Under the pieces are notes generated by a model, which made no database searches, was not told the origin of the DNA, and was given only the letters and a program-made list of their open reading frames with translations. From Pectobacterium parmentieri (GTDB lineage: Bacteria > Pseudomonadota > Gammaproteobacteria > Enterobacterales > Enterobacteriaceae), in contig NZ_CP015749.1 of assembly GCF_001742145.1 (NCBI RefSeq), positions 1,116,001 through 1,180,000 of the forward strand: DNA of 64,000 nucleotides. Direction: 5' to 3'. The first letter of the stretch is position 1; every line of letters starts with the position of its first letter. This document shows positions 1-11,046 of this stretch, in pieces. The translations under genes were made by a program, and so were the position numbers.

Positions 1-45
1 AAAGATCAGTTTACCGTTGGTATCCAGTCTGAAGTTTGGTGGTAA
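1..45 (+). CDS. C-terminal tail of a probable outer-membrane beta-barrel protein (partial)
   Basis: Frame 1 reads 14 codons (KDQFTVGIQSEVWW) then TAA. The alternating polar and hydrophobic residues ending in aromatic residues look like the last strand and Bam recognition signal of an outer-membrane barrel. A KdgM-type oligogalacturonate porin would fit the secreted polysaccharide-type enzymes that follow, but that is inference; only the last 14 residues are present. Confidence 0.4.
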   Translation, partial: KDQFTVGIQSEVWW

Positions 46-109
46 TACTGATACCGAATTTACATTTCAAGTTATTTATTTTTCTGGGTCAGTGTATCGA
101 GGAGATACT

Positions 110-1741
110 ATGAATAGCATCCGTAAATATAAAATACCATCGCTGAAACTTTCTATGGTTGCACTGTCTGTGCTGGCTTCAACTTATGTAATGGCGGCGG
201 AGTCCATTCCGAATACTTTTAAAAAATGGGAAACACAAGATTTTGTCTTTGAAACAAAAGAAAAAATGGACAATCCCTTTGATCAGGACTTAATCGCAAC
301 ATTCACCAACGATAAAACGGGTAAAACCTATGTTTCACACATGTTTTATGATGGTGAAAGTCAGTATGTTAGTCGTGTTTCTTTACCAGAAGAAGGGAAA
401 TGGGTTTATGAAATTAAAGGTGATATCAAAGATCTTAATGGCAGGTCAGGAGTTGTAACCGTAAGCACTGCCTCTTCAAAAGGCAAGGTTATCGTTGATC
501 CTGCTACAAAGAAGAGCTTTAGATATGAAAATGGGGATATTTATACCCCACATGCCTATGAACTGGACTGGTTATTTAGTCTTGATAAAAATGATGCCAG
601 TTTGGCACAAACTAAATCCATTGTTAATTATATTAAAACAGGTGGTTTTAATCAGGTATTAATGAATGTTTATGGGTATGGTGCTATAAACACGGGGGGA
701 TGGGTCACTAAAGATATTGATGCGCGTTATAATTTCAATAAGGTAACGGAGTTTCCATTTTTAGGGACGAATTCTAAGCCAGACTACTCTTCACTAAATG
801 TGGAGTTTTTCAAAGCACTTGATAAAAAAATCGCTTACCTGAATGAACAAGATATTCAGGCGCATTTAATGATTTATGTATGGAATAAATCTGTCAATTG
901 GGCTCCGCTGGGAAGCAAAGAAGATAAACGATTCTTTGATTATGTTATTAAACGCTATAGCGGTTATGATAATATCATTTGGGATGTTGCTAAAGAAGCC
1001 ATGGATTATAATCATGCAAATGCGCAGTTCTTAAATGATAAAATTGATCGAATAAAATTCTTGGACTCAAATAAACACTTGATTACGTTGCATGATTTTA
1101 TTTATGCACAATCCCCATTCCTGGCTGCAAATCTTGATTATATTTCCATTCAGGAATGGTCCCCGGATATCGCTAAAAAAACATCGGATCTTGTAGCGCT
1201 TCATCCAAATAAACCCGTTCATAATATTGAGAATGGATGCTACGAGACAACAACGCATCGTATTTTCAATGGTGCTTATAACACTGCGGAAGCTTGTCTT
1301 AACCGGAATTATGAAATCTACTTCAACGGCGCATTTACAAGTCATTACTGGCAAAATACATCATGGTTCGAATTGAATTATGAACCACAGAAATTGCCTA
1401 AAGATAAGCAGCCTAATATGGCTTATCAGAGAATATTTAAATCTTTTGTTGATAAATATCCTTTGACGCACTGGAAACCTCATCGCTTCAATTTCGCTAC
1501 CTGGTCACTGGTTAATGATAAGGAAGGGATCGTGTTCTATTTACCAGCAGATGGTGATGGTATAAAAGGGCATCTAACTCCCGATTATAAAGACGATAAG
1601 TTTGAAATGACATGGATCTCAACGCTCACAGGTAAAGAATATAGTGCAGGTATAAGAGATGTGAGATATGTCTGGATTGATGCTAACAAGCCGCCTGAAC
1701 TGGTCGGCAAACCCGCCATTTTGCTCATGAAAAAAATTTAA
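110..1741 (+). CDS. Secreted DUF5060/DUF4038 glycoside-hydrolase-like protein
   Basis: This 543-residue protein starts at the ATG preceded by GAGGAGA about six bases upstream; the frame is open 31 codons further up but has no ribosome site there. Residues 1-29 form a signal peptide ending near VMAAES. Next comes a DUF5060-type beta domain (about 30-120, with NPFDQDLIATF and FYDGESQYVSR), then a DUF4038-type TIM-barrel catalytic region (about 140-450) with acidic residues in IWDVAKEAMDY and SIQEWSPD. The family includes GH140-type apiosidase-like enzymes acting on complex pectin side chains. The protein probably acts in the periplasm or outside the cell on plant cell-wall glycan. The exact substrate cannot be read from the sequence. 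Confidence 0.75.
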   Translation: MNSIRKYKIPSLKLSMVALSVLASTYVMAAESIPNTFKKWETQDFVFETKEKMDNPFDQDLIATFTNDKTGKTYVSHMFYDGESQYVSRVSLPEEGKWVYEIKGDIKDLNGRSGVVTVSTASSKGKVIVDPATKKSFRYENGDIYTPHAYELDWLFSLDKNDASLAQTKSIVNYIKTGGFNQVLMNVYGYGAINTGGWVTKDIDARYNFNKVTEFPFLGTNSKPDYSSLNVEFFKALDKKIAYLNEQDIQAHLMIYVWNKSVNWAPLGSKEDKRFFDYVIKRYSGYDNIIWDVAKEAMDYNHANAQFLNDKIDRIKFLDSNKHLITLHDFIYAQSPFLAANLDYISIQEWSPDIAKKTSDLVALHPNKPVHNIENGCYETTTHRIFNGAYNTAEACLNRNYEIYFNGAFTSHYWQNTSWFELNYEPQKLPKDKQPNMAYQRIFKSFVDKYPLTHWKPHRFNFATWSLVNDKEGIVFYLPADGDGIKGHLTPDYKDDKFEMTWISTLTGKEYSAGIRDVRYVWIDANKPPELVGKPAILLMKKI

Positions 1742-1758
1742 GAGCCATGAAAAACGTT

Positions 1759-1778
1759 GGCACCGCTGAGGCGGTGCC
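1759..1778 (+). terminator. GC-rich stem-loop after the glycosidase gene
   Basis: Perfect 8-bp stem (GGCACCGC / GCGGTGCC) around a TGAG loop, 17 bases after the stop codon. Only a short T-poor tail follows, so it may be a weak terminator or an mRNA-stabilising hairpin. Confidence 0.5.
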
Positions 1779-1789
1779 GTCACATTTAG

Positions 1790-3019
<1,230 letters not shown>

Positions 3020-3064
3020 CGTCTTCATGCTGAGGGCTGAATAGTCGCATGCCCGCTTTCTCTG

Positions 3065-3092
3065 ATGGCAGCTTGAATCATCGGGCTGCCAT
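3065..3092 (+). terminator. Stem-loop between the esterase and nucleoside-hydrolase-like genes
   Basis: An 8-bp perfect stem (ATGGCAGC / GCTGCCAT) with a 12-base loop lies 45 bases after the esterase stop. There is no T tract, so termination is uncertain. Confidence 0.35.
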
Positions 3093-3125
3093 ATCAACGA
3101 CGGCTCAGCACAGTTAAGGATAATT

Positions 3126-4139
3126 ATGTTTATTCACAGATATTTTTCTCGGTTTGCCATGCTGATAGTGGCATTGCAGTTTCTCAGCGCGTTCGCCGTC
3201 CAGGCGCAAGCGTCACCTTTTGATGTAGCCGATCATAAACAGATCCGCGTCATTATCAGCGCTGATGCGAAAAACGAGGCTGACGATGATTTTGCCGTTG
3301 CTCATGCAGTACTCACGCCAACGATGCAGGTGAAAGGGGTGATTGCTGCCCATTATTCGCGTACCGCACCGTTGATGAAGCGTGATGGCGAAAATAGCAT
3401 GATGGAAAGTTATCAGGAACTTCAACGCCTGATGAACGTGATGGGAAAAACTGACGTCCCCGTTTATCGCGGTGCAACGCAGGCGCTGAAGGTTGATGGC
3501 GGTGCGCCTGTGTTGAGCGAAGGTGCGCAAATGCTGATCAAGGAGGCATTAAAAGACGATCCGCATCCGTTGTTTGTGTTAGTCATGGGGCCGATTACGG
3601 ATATTGCTGCTGCGCTGCAAGCTGAACCGAAGATCGCCAGCAAAATGACGGTAGTGTGGATTGGCGGCATGCCTTATCCGAAAGGCGGCTGGGAATATAA
3701 TATGTTCAATGATCCAGTCGCGGCGAACACGGTATTCAAATCTCAGGTGCCATTGTGGCAGGTTCCGCATGATGTCTACATGTCTGTGCGCGTCTCGCTG
3801 TCTGAACTTGCGGTGCGCGTTAAGCCACAGGGGAAAGTCGGGGAGTATCTGTGGCAACAGCTCATCGAGTTTAATCGTGCGATTTCCGAAACCATAAAAG
3901 ATGTTCCCTGGCCGAAAAGCGAAGTCTGGGTATTAGGTGACAACCCCTCGGTTTCTCTACTGTTGGATGACCACGAATACCATTACACGCTGGTCAACGC
4001 GCCACAGTTAAACGACGATCTGACCTATGCACCTCAGGAAAATGCACGCCAGATTAGGGTGTATAACGCGGTTGATGCTCGCTTCACGCTGGAGGATTTT
4101 TACGCCAAGCTGGCGCTAGCCTGCGGAAATAAAGAATAA
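3126..4139 (+). CDS. Secreted nucleoside-hydrolase-like protein
   Basis: This 337-residue protein has a cleavable signal peptide (about residues 1-29, FAVQAQA). It carries the acidic N-terminal cluster of the inosine-uridine nucleoside hydrolase fold in the form SADAKNEADDDFAV, where the family normally has DxDxxxDD for calcium and ribose. Family-like segments VLVMGPITDIAAALQ and GGMPYPKGGWEYNMFNDPVAA follow. Most family members are cytoplasmic; a secreted one beside a glycosidase and an esterase may act on an extracellular glycoside rather than on nucleosides. Reaction and substrate are not established by sequence. Start taken at the ATG after TTAAGGATAATT. Confidence 0.7.
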   Translation: MFIHRYFSRFAMLIVALQFLSAFAVQAQASPFDVADHKQIRVIISADAKNEADDDFAVAHAVLTPTMQVKGVIAAHYSRTAPLMKRDGENSMMESYQELQRLMNVMGKTDVPVYRGATQALKVDGGAPVLSEGAQMLIKEALKDDPHPLFVLVMGPITDIAAALQAEPKIASKMTVVWIGGMPYPKGGWEYNMFNDPVAANTVFKSQVPLWQVPHDVYMSVRVSLSELAVRVKPQGKVGEYLWQQLIEFNRAISETIKDVPWPKSEVWVLGDNPSVSLLLDDHEYHYTLVNAPQLNDDLTYAPQENARQIRVYNAVDARFTLEDFYAKLALACGNKE

Positions 4140-4175
4140 GATCGTGACGGAGTAGTGCGGAAAGCACACCAATCT

Positions 4176-4193
4176 GCCACTACACGGAGTGGC
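4176..4193 (+). terminator. Stem-loop after the nucleoside-hydrolase-like gene
   Basis: GCCACT / AGTGGC stem with a 6-base loop, followed by TTGTT. It lies 36 bases past the stop codon. The stem is short, so this is a tentative terminator. Confidence 0.35.
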
Positions 4194-4294
4194 TTGTTAC
4201 GGTGAATGCATTTCCTATGATGGCCTTGGTGAAGCCACCAGAATGATGAACGCGGCAAGCGTTCATGTGGTGTTTATCGCGACCCTACCCGGTG

Positions 4295-4591
4295 TTATGG
4301 CTGTGTATTGATCGGCTTGGTGACGTCTCTATAGCGCTTAATGCCAACGGCCACAGCCAGCAAGGTTAGGACGATAAAAAACACCATGGGGAGAAGGAAC
4401 GTACTTGCTGATTCCTCGTAGACGACAGAATTTTCTTCATCAAAGTACCGACCCAATTCATTGAATTTATTACGGTATGGCCAGTAAAGTATAAAGTAGA
4501 GGGAACCGAACAGGCTGGCCATTATGGTGGAAAATATGGCTGCGATGGCCAGCAAAATTTGTGAAAAACGCGGCATTCCTTTTTTGCACAC
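4295..4591 (-). CDS. Small two-TM membrane protein of unknown function
   Basis: The product is about 98 residues with two hydrophobic helices (ILLAIAAIFSTIMASLFGSLYF and LLPMVFFIVLTLLAVAV regions) separated by about 35 polar residues, and a basic C-terminal tail. I place the start at GTG 4591 because a perfect AAGGAG lies six bases before it; an upstream TTG would put that site inside the gene. I do not recognise the family. It is transcribed towards the secreted-enzyme cluster and away from nrfA. Confidence 0.6.
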   Translation of the reverse strand: MCKKGMPRFSQILLAIAAIFSTIMASLFGSLYFILYWPYRNKFNELGRYFDEENSVVYEESASTFLLPMVFFIVLTLLAVAVGIKRYRDVTKPINTQP

Positions 4592-5079
4592 AACAAACTC
4601 CTTAATGCGCCCCAATTGGGCTACAGTCGTACAGTAAAAACAGCATAATCTATCAATCGATTAAATGGGTCTTCCTCCCTTCCTTTACCGTGGGAGAGGA
4701 AAACAATGCCTTCCTCTGAGGCGATTGACAAGCCCTTAACTCTGCATTTCAAACCATGTGCTGAAAGTTTGTTCTTTTGATGATATCCCCATGAAAAATA
4801 GTCTATTAACTCTTTGGTATGATCTGATGCGCTCCGATGTTGGGATCTTGTTAAGGCACTAAAGAGTCATGAGCTAACCATTAGTGGGAAAATGGGACAA
4901 CCTTCATACATTCCTCGATACGATTCATTACTTTTCTTTACCTTTGATCAAAAACAATATTTAGGATGCATCTTTTTGCTATTTATAGCACCGAGTAATG
5001 TCACGACAGTTGGTGTGGTTTCTGTCGAATGGATAACTAAAACGACCGCCGGCAGGCGGCTTAATTTGGACACAAACGC
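4592..5079. other. Intergenic region upstream of nrfA
   Basis: About 490 bases without a convincing gene. The 66-codon frame at 4892-5092 has no ribosome site and overlaps the FNR-type promoter. A small GC-rich inverted repeat (CCGCC / GGCGG) lies near 5047, close to the nrfA start. Confidence 0.6.
4944..4985 (+). promoter_or_regulatory. Candidate FNR-activated nrfA promoter
   Basis: TTGAT-CAAA-AACAA at 4944-4957 matches nine of ten bases of the FNR consensus TTGAT-N4-ATCAA. A TATTTA -10-like hexamer at 4980-4985 would put the start near 4992, so the FNR site would be centred at about -41.5, the class II position known for E. coli nrfA. The match is seen in the sequence; the start site is inferred. 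Confidence 0.55.
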
Positions 5080-6513
5080 ATGGTCAGGATAAGCATGTCA
5101 GTCTCCTATCTGTGGGGCATGGTAGCCAGTCTCTTTCTACTGATGCCAGCCTATTCCGCTGATGTTCCGGCGCCGTCTTCCCCCGCCCCAATAGAAGCAA
5201 GAAATTCAACGTTCATCAATCAACACCCCGATCAGTTCAACTCATGGAAAGCGACCAGCGAACAAGCTGAGCGCCACGATGCGTTGGCAGAAGACCCTAT
5301 GATGGTGATCCTCTGGGCGGGTTACCCCTTTTCCAGAGACTATAACAAGCCGCGTGGTCACGCTTATGCGTTAACAGACGTGCGCGAAACGCTACGCACC
5401 GGTGCACCGAAGACGGCGGAAGATGGTCCGTTACCAATGGCGTGCTGGAGCTGTAAAAGCCCGGATGTGGCACGGTTGATCCAGCAAGAGGGTGAAGAAG
5501 GGTACTTTAAAGGTAAGTGGGCACGAGGCGGGCCGGAGATTGCTAACGATCTCGGCTGTGCAGACTGCCATGACACCGCGTCACCCGATTTTGCGCAGGG
5601 TAAACCGGCGCTGACGTTGTCCCGCCCTTATGCTGAACGTGCGATGGAAGCGATTGGTAAGCCGTTTGATCAAACCAGTCGGTTCGGACAGCAGTCTATG
5701 GTCTGTGGGCAGTGCCACGTTGAGTATTATTTTTCCGGTAAAGACAAGGCCGTGAAGTTCCCATGGGATAACGGTACGAAAGTCGAAGACATGGAGAAAT
5801 ATTATGATGCTATTTCCTTCTCCGACTGGACCAACCCTCTTTCCCGTACACCGATGCTGAAAGCTCAACATCCAGAGTATGAAACCTGGAGCATCGGTAT
5901 CCACGGTAAAAACAACGTGACCTGTATCGACTGCCATATGCCGAAAGTGAAAAACGCAGACGGCAAGCTGTACACCGATCACAAGATAGGTAACCCCTTC
6001 GATAAGTACGGCGAAACCTGTACCAATTGCCACACGCAGGATAAAGCGGCAATGCAGGCGGTTGTCGCCGAGCGTAAAACGGCTATTCAGGAATTAAAAC
6101 TGAAAGCAGAAGAGCAACTGGTGCATGCGCATTTTGAGGCTAAAGCGGCCTGGGATGCCGGTGCAACCGAAGCTGACATGCAGCCAATTCTTATGGATAT
6201 CCGCCATGCGCAGTGGCGCTGGGATCTGGCCGTCGCCTCTCACGGCATTCACATGCATGCGCCGGACGAAGGTTTACGGATGCTCGGCACCTCGCTGAGT
6301 AAATCCGCTGAAGCGAGAACCAAGCTGGTGCGTCTGCTGGCTCAGAAAGGGGTGACTGGCGAAGTCAAACTGCCGGATATCTCGACGAAAGAGAAAGCGC
6401 AGCAGGCGATCGGGCTCAACATGCAGCAAATAAAAGCCGAGAAACAGGATTTCCTGAATACGGTGGTGCCGCAGTGGAATGAGCAAGCGCGTAAAGCTGG
6501 ACGACTGAACTAA
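5080..6513 (+). CDS. nrfA: Periplasmic cytochrome c552 nitrite reductase NrfA
   Basis: NrfA reduces nitrite to ammonium with six electrons at a lysine-ligated heme. The 477-residue product has a signal peptide (to about residue 27), the hallmark CWSCK site near residue 122, and four further CxxCH hemes (CADCH, CGQCH, CIDCH, CTNCH). It is nearly colinear with E. coli NrfA. The start MVRIS parallels E. coli MTRIK; ATG 5095, with AGGAT before it, is an alternative. It heads nrfABCDEFG. The CWSCK heme needs the dedicated NrfEFG lyase encoded downstream. Confidence 0.97.
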   Translation: MVRISMSVSYLWGMVASLFLLMPAYSADVPAPSSPAPIEARNSTFINQHPDQFNSWKATSEQAERHDALAEDPMMVILWAGYPFSRDYNKPRGHAYALTDVRETLRTGAPKTAEDGPLPMACWSCKSPDVARLIQQEGEEGYFKGKWARGGPEIANDLGCADCHDTASPDFAQGKPALTLSRPYAERAMEAIGKPFDQTSRFGQQSMVCGQCHVEYYFSGKDKAVKFPWDNGTKVEDMEKYYDAISFSDWTNPLSRTPMLKAQHPEYETWSIGIHGKNNVTCIDCHMPKVKNADGKLYTDHKIGNPFDKYGETCTNCHTQDKAAMQAVVAERKTAIQELKLKAEEQLVHAHFEAKAAWDAGATEADMQPILMDIRHAQWRWDLAVASHGIHMHAPDEGLRMLGTSLSKSAEARTKLVRLLAQKGVTGEVKLPDISTKEKAQQAIGLNMQQIKAEKQDFLNTVVPQWNEQARKAGRLN

Positions 6514-6520
6514 TAACCCC

Positions 6521-6542
6521 ATCGCCCGCGGACGCGGGCGAT
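6521..6542 (+). other. Intercistronic stem-loop between nrfA and nrfB
   Basis: Perfect 9-bp stem (ATCGCCCGC / GCGGGCGAT) with a GGAC loop in the 46-base gap. There is no T run, so it more likely protects nrfA mRNA or lowers downstream expression than ends transcription. Confidence 0.55.
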
Positions 6543-6559
6543 CATAAAGTGGAGTGGAT

Positions 6560-7129
6560 ATGAGCGTATCACGTTCGTTATTGACTGCCGGGGTGCTGGT
6601 ATCAGGCATGCTTTGGGCCTTGCCAGGGCTGACGCAGCCCGCACCTCAGGCGGAAAAAGGAGAGCGGTGGACGGTAATGCCACAGCGCAATCCCGATGAG
6701 GCTTGTCTACAGTGCCATAAACCGGAAGAGGATGGCATGCAGGGCAAACATGCCTCCGCAGTCAACCCGCATAATCAACAACAACTGACCTGTACCAACT
6801 GTCATGGCAAGCCGTCGCTGCTGCACCGTGAGGGTGTTAAAGATGTCATGCGCTTTAACTTCCCGATGTATAAGGTGGAAGAGCAAAACAGCGTCTGTAT
6901 GTCATGCCATATGCCGGAGCAGTTGCAGAAGTCGTTTTGGCCACACGATGTGCATGTAGCCAAAGTGGCGTGCGCCAGTTGCCATCAGTTGCATCCTACG
7001 CAGGATAGTATGCAAACGCTGAACGACAAGAGCCGCATTAAACTGTGTGTAGATTGCCATAGCGATCAGCGTAATAACCCAGATTTCAACCCAGCCTCAG
7101 TGCATCTGGGTAATAAGAGGCAGCCATGA
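6560..7129 (+). CDS. nrfB: Pentaheme cytochrome NrfB, electron donor to NrfA
   Basis: The 189-residue periplasmic cytochrome has a signal peptide and five CxxCH motifs (CLQCH, CTNCH, CMSCH, CASCH, CVDCH). It passes electrons from the NrfCD quinol dehydrogenase to NrfA. The start at ATG 6560 follows GGAG by five bases, and the N-terminus [11 protein letters not shown] matches E. coli NrfB (MSVLRSLLTAG). The end overlaps nrfC by four bases, consistent with coupled translation. Confidence 0.96.
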   Translation: MSVSRSLLTAGVLVSGMLWALPGLTQPAPQAEKGERWTVMPQRNPDEACLQCHKPEEDGMQGKHASAVNPHNQQQLTCTNCHGKPSLLHREGVKDVMRFNFPMYKVEEQNSVCMSCHMPEQLQKSFWPHDVHVAKVACASCHQLHPTQDSMQTLNDKSRIKLCVDCHSDQRNNPDFNPASVHLGNKRQP

Positions 7130-7797
7130 GTTGCTCTCGTCGTCAATTTCTTGCCCGTATGGGCGGGCTGATTGCCATCACCAGTACGGCGGGGCAGGTT
7201 GTCGCACAGACGCTGAACGTTAACGGCGTCCGCTACGGCATGATCCACGATGAATCGCTTTGTATCGGCTGTACGGCGTGCATGGATGCCTGCCGTGAAG
7301 TCAATCAGGTGCCAGAAGGGGTATCACGCCTGAAGATCATTCGCAGCGAACCGATCGGGACCTTTCCTGACGTGAAATACCGCTTTTTCCGTCACTCATG
7401 CCAGCACTGCGATCATGCCCCCTGTGTTGATGTGTGTCCTACCGGGGCATCGTTCCGCGATGCGGCAAGCGGCATTGTGGATGTGAATCCCGATCTGTGC
7501 GTAGGCTGCCAATACTGTATTGCTGCCTGCCCTTACCAGGTGCGTTTTATTCATCCGCAGACGAAAACGGCGGATAAATGCGATTTTTGCCGCAAGACCA
7601 ACCTGAAGCAAGGAAAGCTGCCGGCCTGTGTGTTGTCGTGTCCGACGAAGGCGCTGACGTTCGGTAACCTTGACGATCCTGACAGCGAGATCTCCCGCCT
7701 GCTTCGTCAACAGCCGACGTATCGCTACAAAATTGCGCTCGGCACCCGCCCTAAGGTCTATCGCGTACCGTTTAAATACGGGGAGGTTCATCAATGA
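7126..7797 (+). CDS. nrfC: Periplasmic ferredoxin-type 4[4Fe-4S] protein NrfC
   Basis: The 223-residue protein begins with a twin-arginine signal ([11 protein letters not shown]). Four cysteine clusters follow: [35 protein letters not shown] and CDFC...CVLSC. NrfC pairs with membrane NrfD to carry electrons from menaquinol to NrfB. It overlaps nrfB and nrfD by four bases each. Confidence 0.95.
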   Translation: MSCSRRQFLARMGGLIAITSTAGQVVAQTLNVNGVRYGMIHDESLCIGCTACMDACREVNQVPEGVSRLKIIRSEPIGTFPDVKYRFFRHSCQHCDHAPCVDVCPTGASFRDAASGIVDVNPDLCVGCQYCIAACPYQVRFIHPQTKTADKCDFCRKTNLKQGKLPACVLSCPTKALTFGNLDDPDSEISRLLRQQPTYRYKIALGTRPKVYRVPFKYGEVHQ

Positions 7798-8756
7798 CGC
7801 CCGTGTCTTCAAGCGCATTCCATTTTGATTCGTTAGTCTGGGACTGGCCGATTGCGATTTACCTGTTTTTGGTGGGCATTTCTGCGGGGCTGGTCACGCT
7901 GTCAGTCTTACTACGGCGCTACCATCCCGAACAGGCCACCGCAGACAGTACGCTAATGCGCACCACGCTGATCCTTGCGCCGTGCACCATCATTCTGGGA
8001 TTGTTGATTCTTGTCTTCCACCTGACGCGTCCCTGGACGTTCTGGAAGCTCATGTTCCATTACAGCTTTACCTCGGTGATGTCCGTTGGGGTCATGCTGT
8101 TTCAGGTTTACATGGCGGCGCTGGCGGTCTGGCTGGTCAACATTTTTAGCGAGCAGACTATCGTGCTGCAACAGCGCTGGTTACCGAAGCTGAGTATCCT
8201 TCCTAAGGTATTGGGTTGGCTGGCACCGCTGCAAAAATCGCTGGATATCGTGATGTTGCTGTTGGCGGTGATGTTAGGGGCTTATACCGGGTTTTTACTC
8301 TCCGCGTTGAAAACTTACCCGCTGCTGAATAACCCGATCCTACCCGCATTGTTCCTGTTTTCGGGGGTGTCCTCCGGTGCGGCAGTGGCGCTGATCGCCA
8401 TGACCTGCCGCTATCGTCGCAATCCGCATAGCGAAGAGGCGCACTTTGTTCATCGTGTCGAAACGCCCGTCGTGTGGCTAGAAATCTTCTTACTGTTCGC
8501 GTTCTTTATTGGCCTCGCGTTAGGGGACGATGGGAAACAGCGGGCGCTGGTGGCTGCGTTGGGTGGTGGATTTTGGGCCGCGTGGTTCTGGCTGGGTGTT
8601 GTAGGGATTGGATTAGTCATTCCCTTGCTGCTCAAGTCATGGGCTAACCGATTGCATTCACCCTATGGGGTGCTGGCGGTTTGTGGCATGAGTCTGGTGG
8701 GGGTCTTGCTGCTGCGCTTCTTTATCCTCTATGCGGGGCAGTTAACCGTTGTCTAA
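7794..8756 (+). CDS. nrfD: Membrane quinol dehydrogenase subunit NrfD
   Basis: The 320-residue protein is almost entirely transmembrane (about eight helices) and belongs to the NrfD/PsrC family that oxidises menaquinol without bound heme. Its length is close to that of E. coli NrfD. It starts four bases inside the end of nrfC and forms the NrfCD module with it. Confidence 0.93.
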   Translation: MTPVSSSAFHFDSLVWDWPIAIYLFLVGISAGLVTLSVLLRRYHPEQATADSTLMRTTLILAPCTIILGLLILVFHLTRPWTFWKLMFHYSFTSVMSVGVMLFQVYMAALAVWLVNIFSEQTIVLQQRWLPKLSILPKVLGWLAPLQKSLDIVMLLLAVMLGAYTGFLLSALKTYPLLNNPILPALFLFSGVSSGAAVALIAMTCRYRRNPHSEEAHFVHRVETPVVWLEIFLLFAFFIGLALGDDGKQRALVAALGGGFWAAWFWLGVVGIGLVIPLLLKSWANRLHSPYGVLAVCGMSLVGVLLLRFFILYAGQLTVV

Positions 8757-8777
8757 TTCCCCGCAAGAGGCCTGTTG

Positions 8778-10652
8778 ATGTTGTTATTGCCAGAATTTGG
8801 ATATGTGGCGTTGTCGCTGGCGAGTTGCGTAGGTGTGGCGACGGCGTTGCTGACATTTTCAGGCTACACCCTGCGCTGGTCGGGTACATACCGACTGGCG
8901 CGGTGCTGGACGCTGGTGCTGTTTGGCCTTGTGCTGTTCGCGTTTATCGCGCTGACGCTGAGCGTGGTGCAGGATGATTTTTCCGTCAACTATGTCGCTC
9001 AACATAGCCATCGTGATTTACCGCTGGGGCTAAAGATCGCAGCGGTCTGGGGCGGACATGAAGGGTCGCTGCTGCTGTGGCTGTTATGTTTGTCCGGCTG
9101 GAGCGCGGCATTTGCCTGCCGCTATCGCAAGGCGACGAGCGCACTGTTTCCGCTGACGCTGGCGATGCTGGCCGTGATAGCGACCGCGCTGCTGGTGTTC
9201 ATTGTATTTTTTTCCGATCCTTTTGTGCGTCTCTTCCCGCCCGCTGTGGCGGGGAGGGATCTCAACCCGATGTTGCAACATATTGGCCTTATTCTTCATC
9301 CGCCGTTGCTCTATCTGGGCTATGGCGGGTTAACCGTGAGTGCGGCACTGGCATTAGCTGCCTTGATTCATGGCGAGTTTACGGCCCCGGCTGCCTGGAT
9401 TTGCTGGCGCTGGACGCTGCCCGCCTGGAGCCTGTTAACACTGGGCATCATCCTGGGATCGTGGTGGGCCTATAACGAACTGGGCTGGGGAGGATGGTGG
9501 TTCTGGGATCCGGTAGAAAACGCCTCATTGCTCCCGTGGTTAACGGCTAGCGCGCTGCTCCACAGTCTCTCTGTCACCCGGATGCGCGGCATCTTCCGCC
9601 ATTGGTCGCTGATATTGGCGTTGTTGACCTTCATTTTATGCCTGCTGGGCACGTTGATTGTTCGTTCCGGGATACTGGTTTCGGTTCACGCCTTCGCCCT
9701 CGAACATGGTCGCGCGGTGCCTTTATTTATCCTATTTTCCTGCTTAAGTATGGCGGCGCTGGCTGTTTATGGCTGGCGTGCTCAGCTTATCCATTCTGCT
9801 GCACGCTTCTCTGGCTGGTCGCGGGAAATGGCGATATTGCTGGTGTTGCTGTTATTTAGCGCGGTGGCGCTGGTGGTACTGATCGGCACTCTTTATCCGA
9901 TGATTTATGGTTTGGCGGGTTGGGGGAAAATTTCGGTAGGTGCTCCTTATTTTAACCGCGTGCTCTTGCCCTTCGGTGGCCTGATGTTGTTGCTTATTGG
10001 GGGCGCGGCGGGAGGCTACTGGAAGCGTAGTGCGCGCTGGTCTGCCCGACGTTTAGGGAACTCGCTGGCAGTCGCCGTCATCACTGCTCTGATTGTATGG
10101 CCGTATGGGTATGACGTGGCGCTGGCTGCAGGCTTGATAGGCTGGGTGATGGCCGTGCAGTGGCTGCAGCCGCTGTCGGCGATACGCCAGCAACTTCCTG
10201 CGCTGTTAGCACATACCGGCGTGGCATTGTTTGCCTTGGGCATCGCGTTTTCTGCGGGCAGTAAGCAGGAAATCAGCGTCAATGTCGCTCAGGGAGAGCA
10301 GGTCACGCTGGGTGACTATCATTTTCGATTTTTACGGTTGGATTTAGTGGCGGCGCAGAATTACACCTCCGAGCAGGCCGTGATTGCGATTTATCGTGGT
10401 GATGCGCCGATCGCCCAAATTATGCCGGAACGTCGTTACTACAATGCACGTAAACAGCAGATGGTTGAGCCGGGTATTGCCTGGGGGCCGATCAGAGAAT
10501 GGTATGCCGTGATGGGCGAGAAAACCGGCGAAAATCGCTATGCGATGCGTTTCTATGTGCAGACTGGCGTTCGCTGGGTGTGGGGCGGTGGCATGTTAAT
10601 GGTCGCGGGCGCTCTGCTGGGGTGGTTCCGAGGGAGAAAGGTCTATGACTAA
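8778..10652 (+). CDS. nrfE: NrfE, CcmF-like heme lyase subunit for the NrfA CWSCK heme
   Basis: The 624-residue polytopic membrane protein of the CcmF/NrfE family carries the tryptophan-rich WWD signature ([17 protein letters not shown]) near residue 240 and a C-terminal periplasmic domain before the last helix. With NrfF and NrfG it attaches heme to the unusual CWSCK motif of NrfA. The start is ATG 8778, next to a TTG at 8775. It is a paralogue of ccmF, which lies about 6 kb downstream, and overlaps nrfF by eight bases. Confidence 0.92.
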   Translation: MLLLPEFGYVALSLASCVGVATALLTFSGYTLRWSGTYRLARCWTLVLFGLVLFAFIALTLSVVQDDFSVNYVAQHSHRDLPLGLKIAAVWGGHEGSLLLWLLCLSGWSAAFACRYRKATSALFPLTLAMLAVIATALLVFIVFFSDPFVRLFPPAVAGRDLNPMLQHIGLILHPPLLYLGYGGLTVSAALALAALIHGEFTAPAAWICWRWTLPAWSLLTLGIILGSWWAYNELGWGGWWFWDPVENASLLPWLTASALLHSLSVTRMRGIFRHWSLILALLTFILCLLGTLIVRSGILVSVHAFALEHGRAVPLFILFSCLSMAALAVYGWRAQLIHSAARFSGWSREMAILLVLLLFSAVALVVLIGTLYPMIYGLAGWGKISVGAPYFNRVLLPFGGLMLLLIGGAAGGYWKRSARWSARRLGNSLAVAVITALIVWPYGYDVALAAGLIGWVMAVQWLQPLSAIRQQLPALLAHTGVALFALGIAFSAGSKQEISVNVAQGEQVTLGDYHFRFLRLDLVAAQNYTSEQAVIAIYRGDAPIAQIMPERRYYNARKQQMVEPGIAWGPIREWYAVMGEKTGENRYAMRFYVQTGVRWVWGGGMLMVAGALLGWFRGRKVYD

Positions 10653-11046
10653 ATACCTTACGCTTCTTCTCATGCTGCTGGTTTTTTCTGTGCAGGCTCA
10701 GGTGGTCGATACCTGGGTATTTTCCAGTCAGGCGCAGCGTCAGGATGCGATGGCGATTGCTGGGGAATTACGCTGCCCGCAATGCCAAAACCAGAGCCTG
10801 TTGGAATCGAATTCGCCTGTGGCGGTCAGTATGCGCCATGAGGTTTTTTCCATGGTGGAACAGGGCAAAGATAAGTCAGAAATTATGGCGTTTATGAACC
10901 AGCGCTATGGGGACTTTGTTCAGTACAACCCACCGATGAAAATGCAAACCGGCATACTTTGGCTAACGCCAGGGCTTTTACTGCTAGCGATTGTGGCTAT
11001 TGCGTGGCGGGTGATGCGGCGACAAAACCGAGGGGCGCGCTCATGA
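10645..11046 (+). CDS. nrfF: NrfF, CcmH-like thiol subunit of the NrfA heme lyase
   Basis: The 133-residue protein has a signal peptide (to about residue 19), the CcmH/NrfF redox motif LRCPQCQN, and one C-terminal membrane helix followed by basic residues. It presumably keeps the apo-NrfA CWSCK cysteines reduced for heme attachment. It overlaps nrfE by eight bases and nrfG by four. Confidence 0.93.
   Translation: MTKYLTLLLMLLVFSVQAQVVDTWVFSSQAQRQDAMAIAGELRCPQCQNQSLLESNSPVAVSMRHEVFSMVEQGKDKSEIMAFMNQRYGDFVQYNPPMKMQTGILWLTPGLLLLAIVAIAWRVMRRQNRGARS

Noticed and set aside
4892..5092. 66-codon open frame before nrfA
   Set aside because: No ribosome site, overlaps the FNR-type promoter and the nrfA start, and the text is not protein-like.
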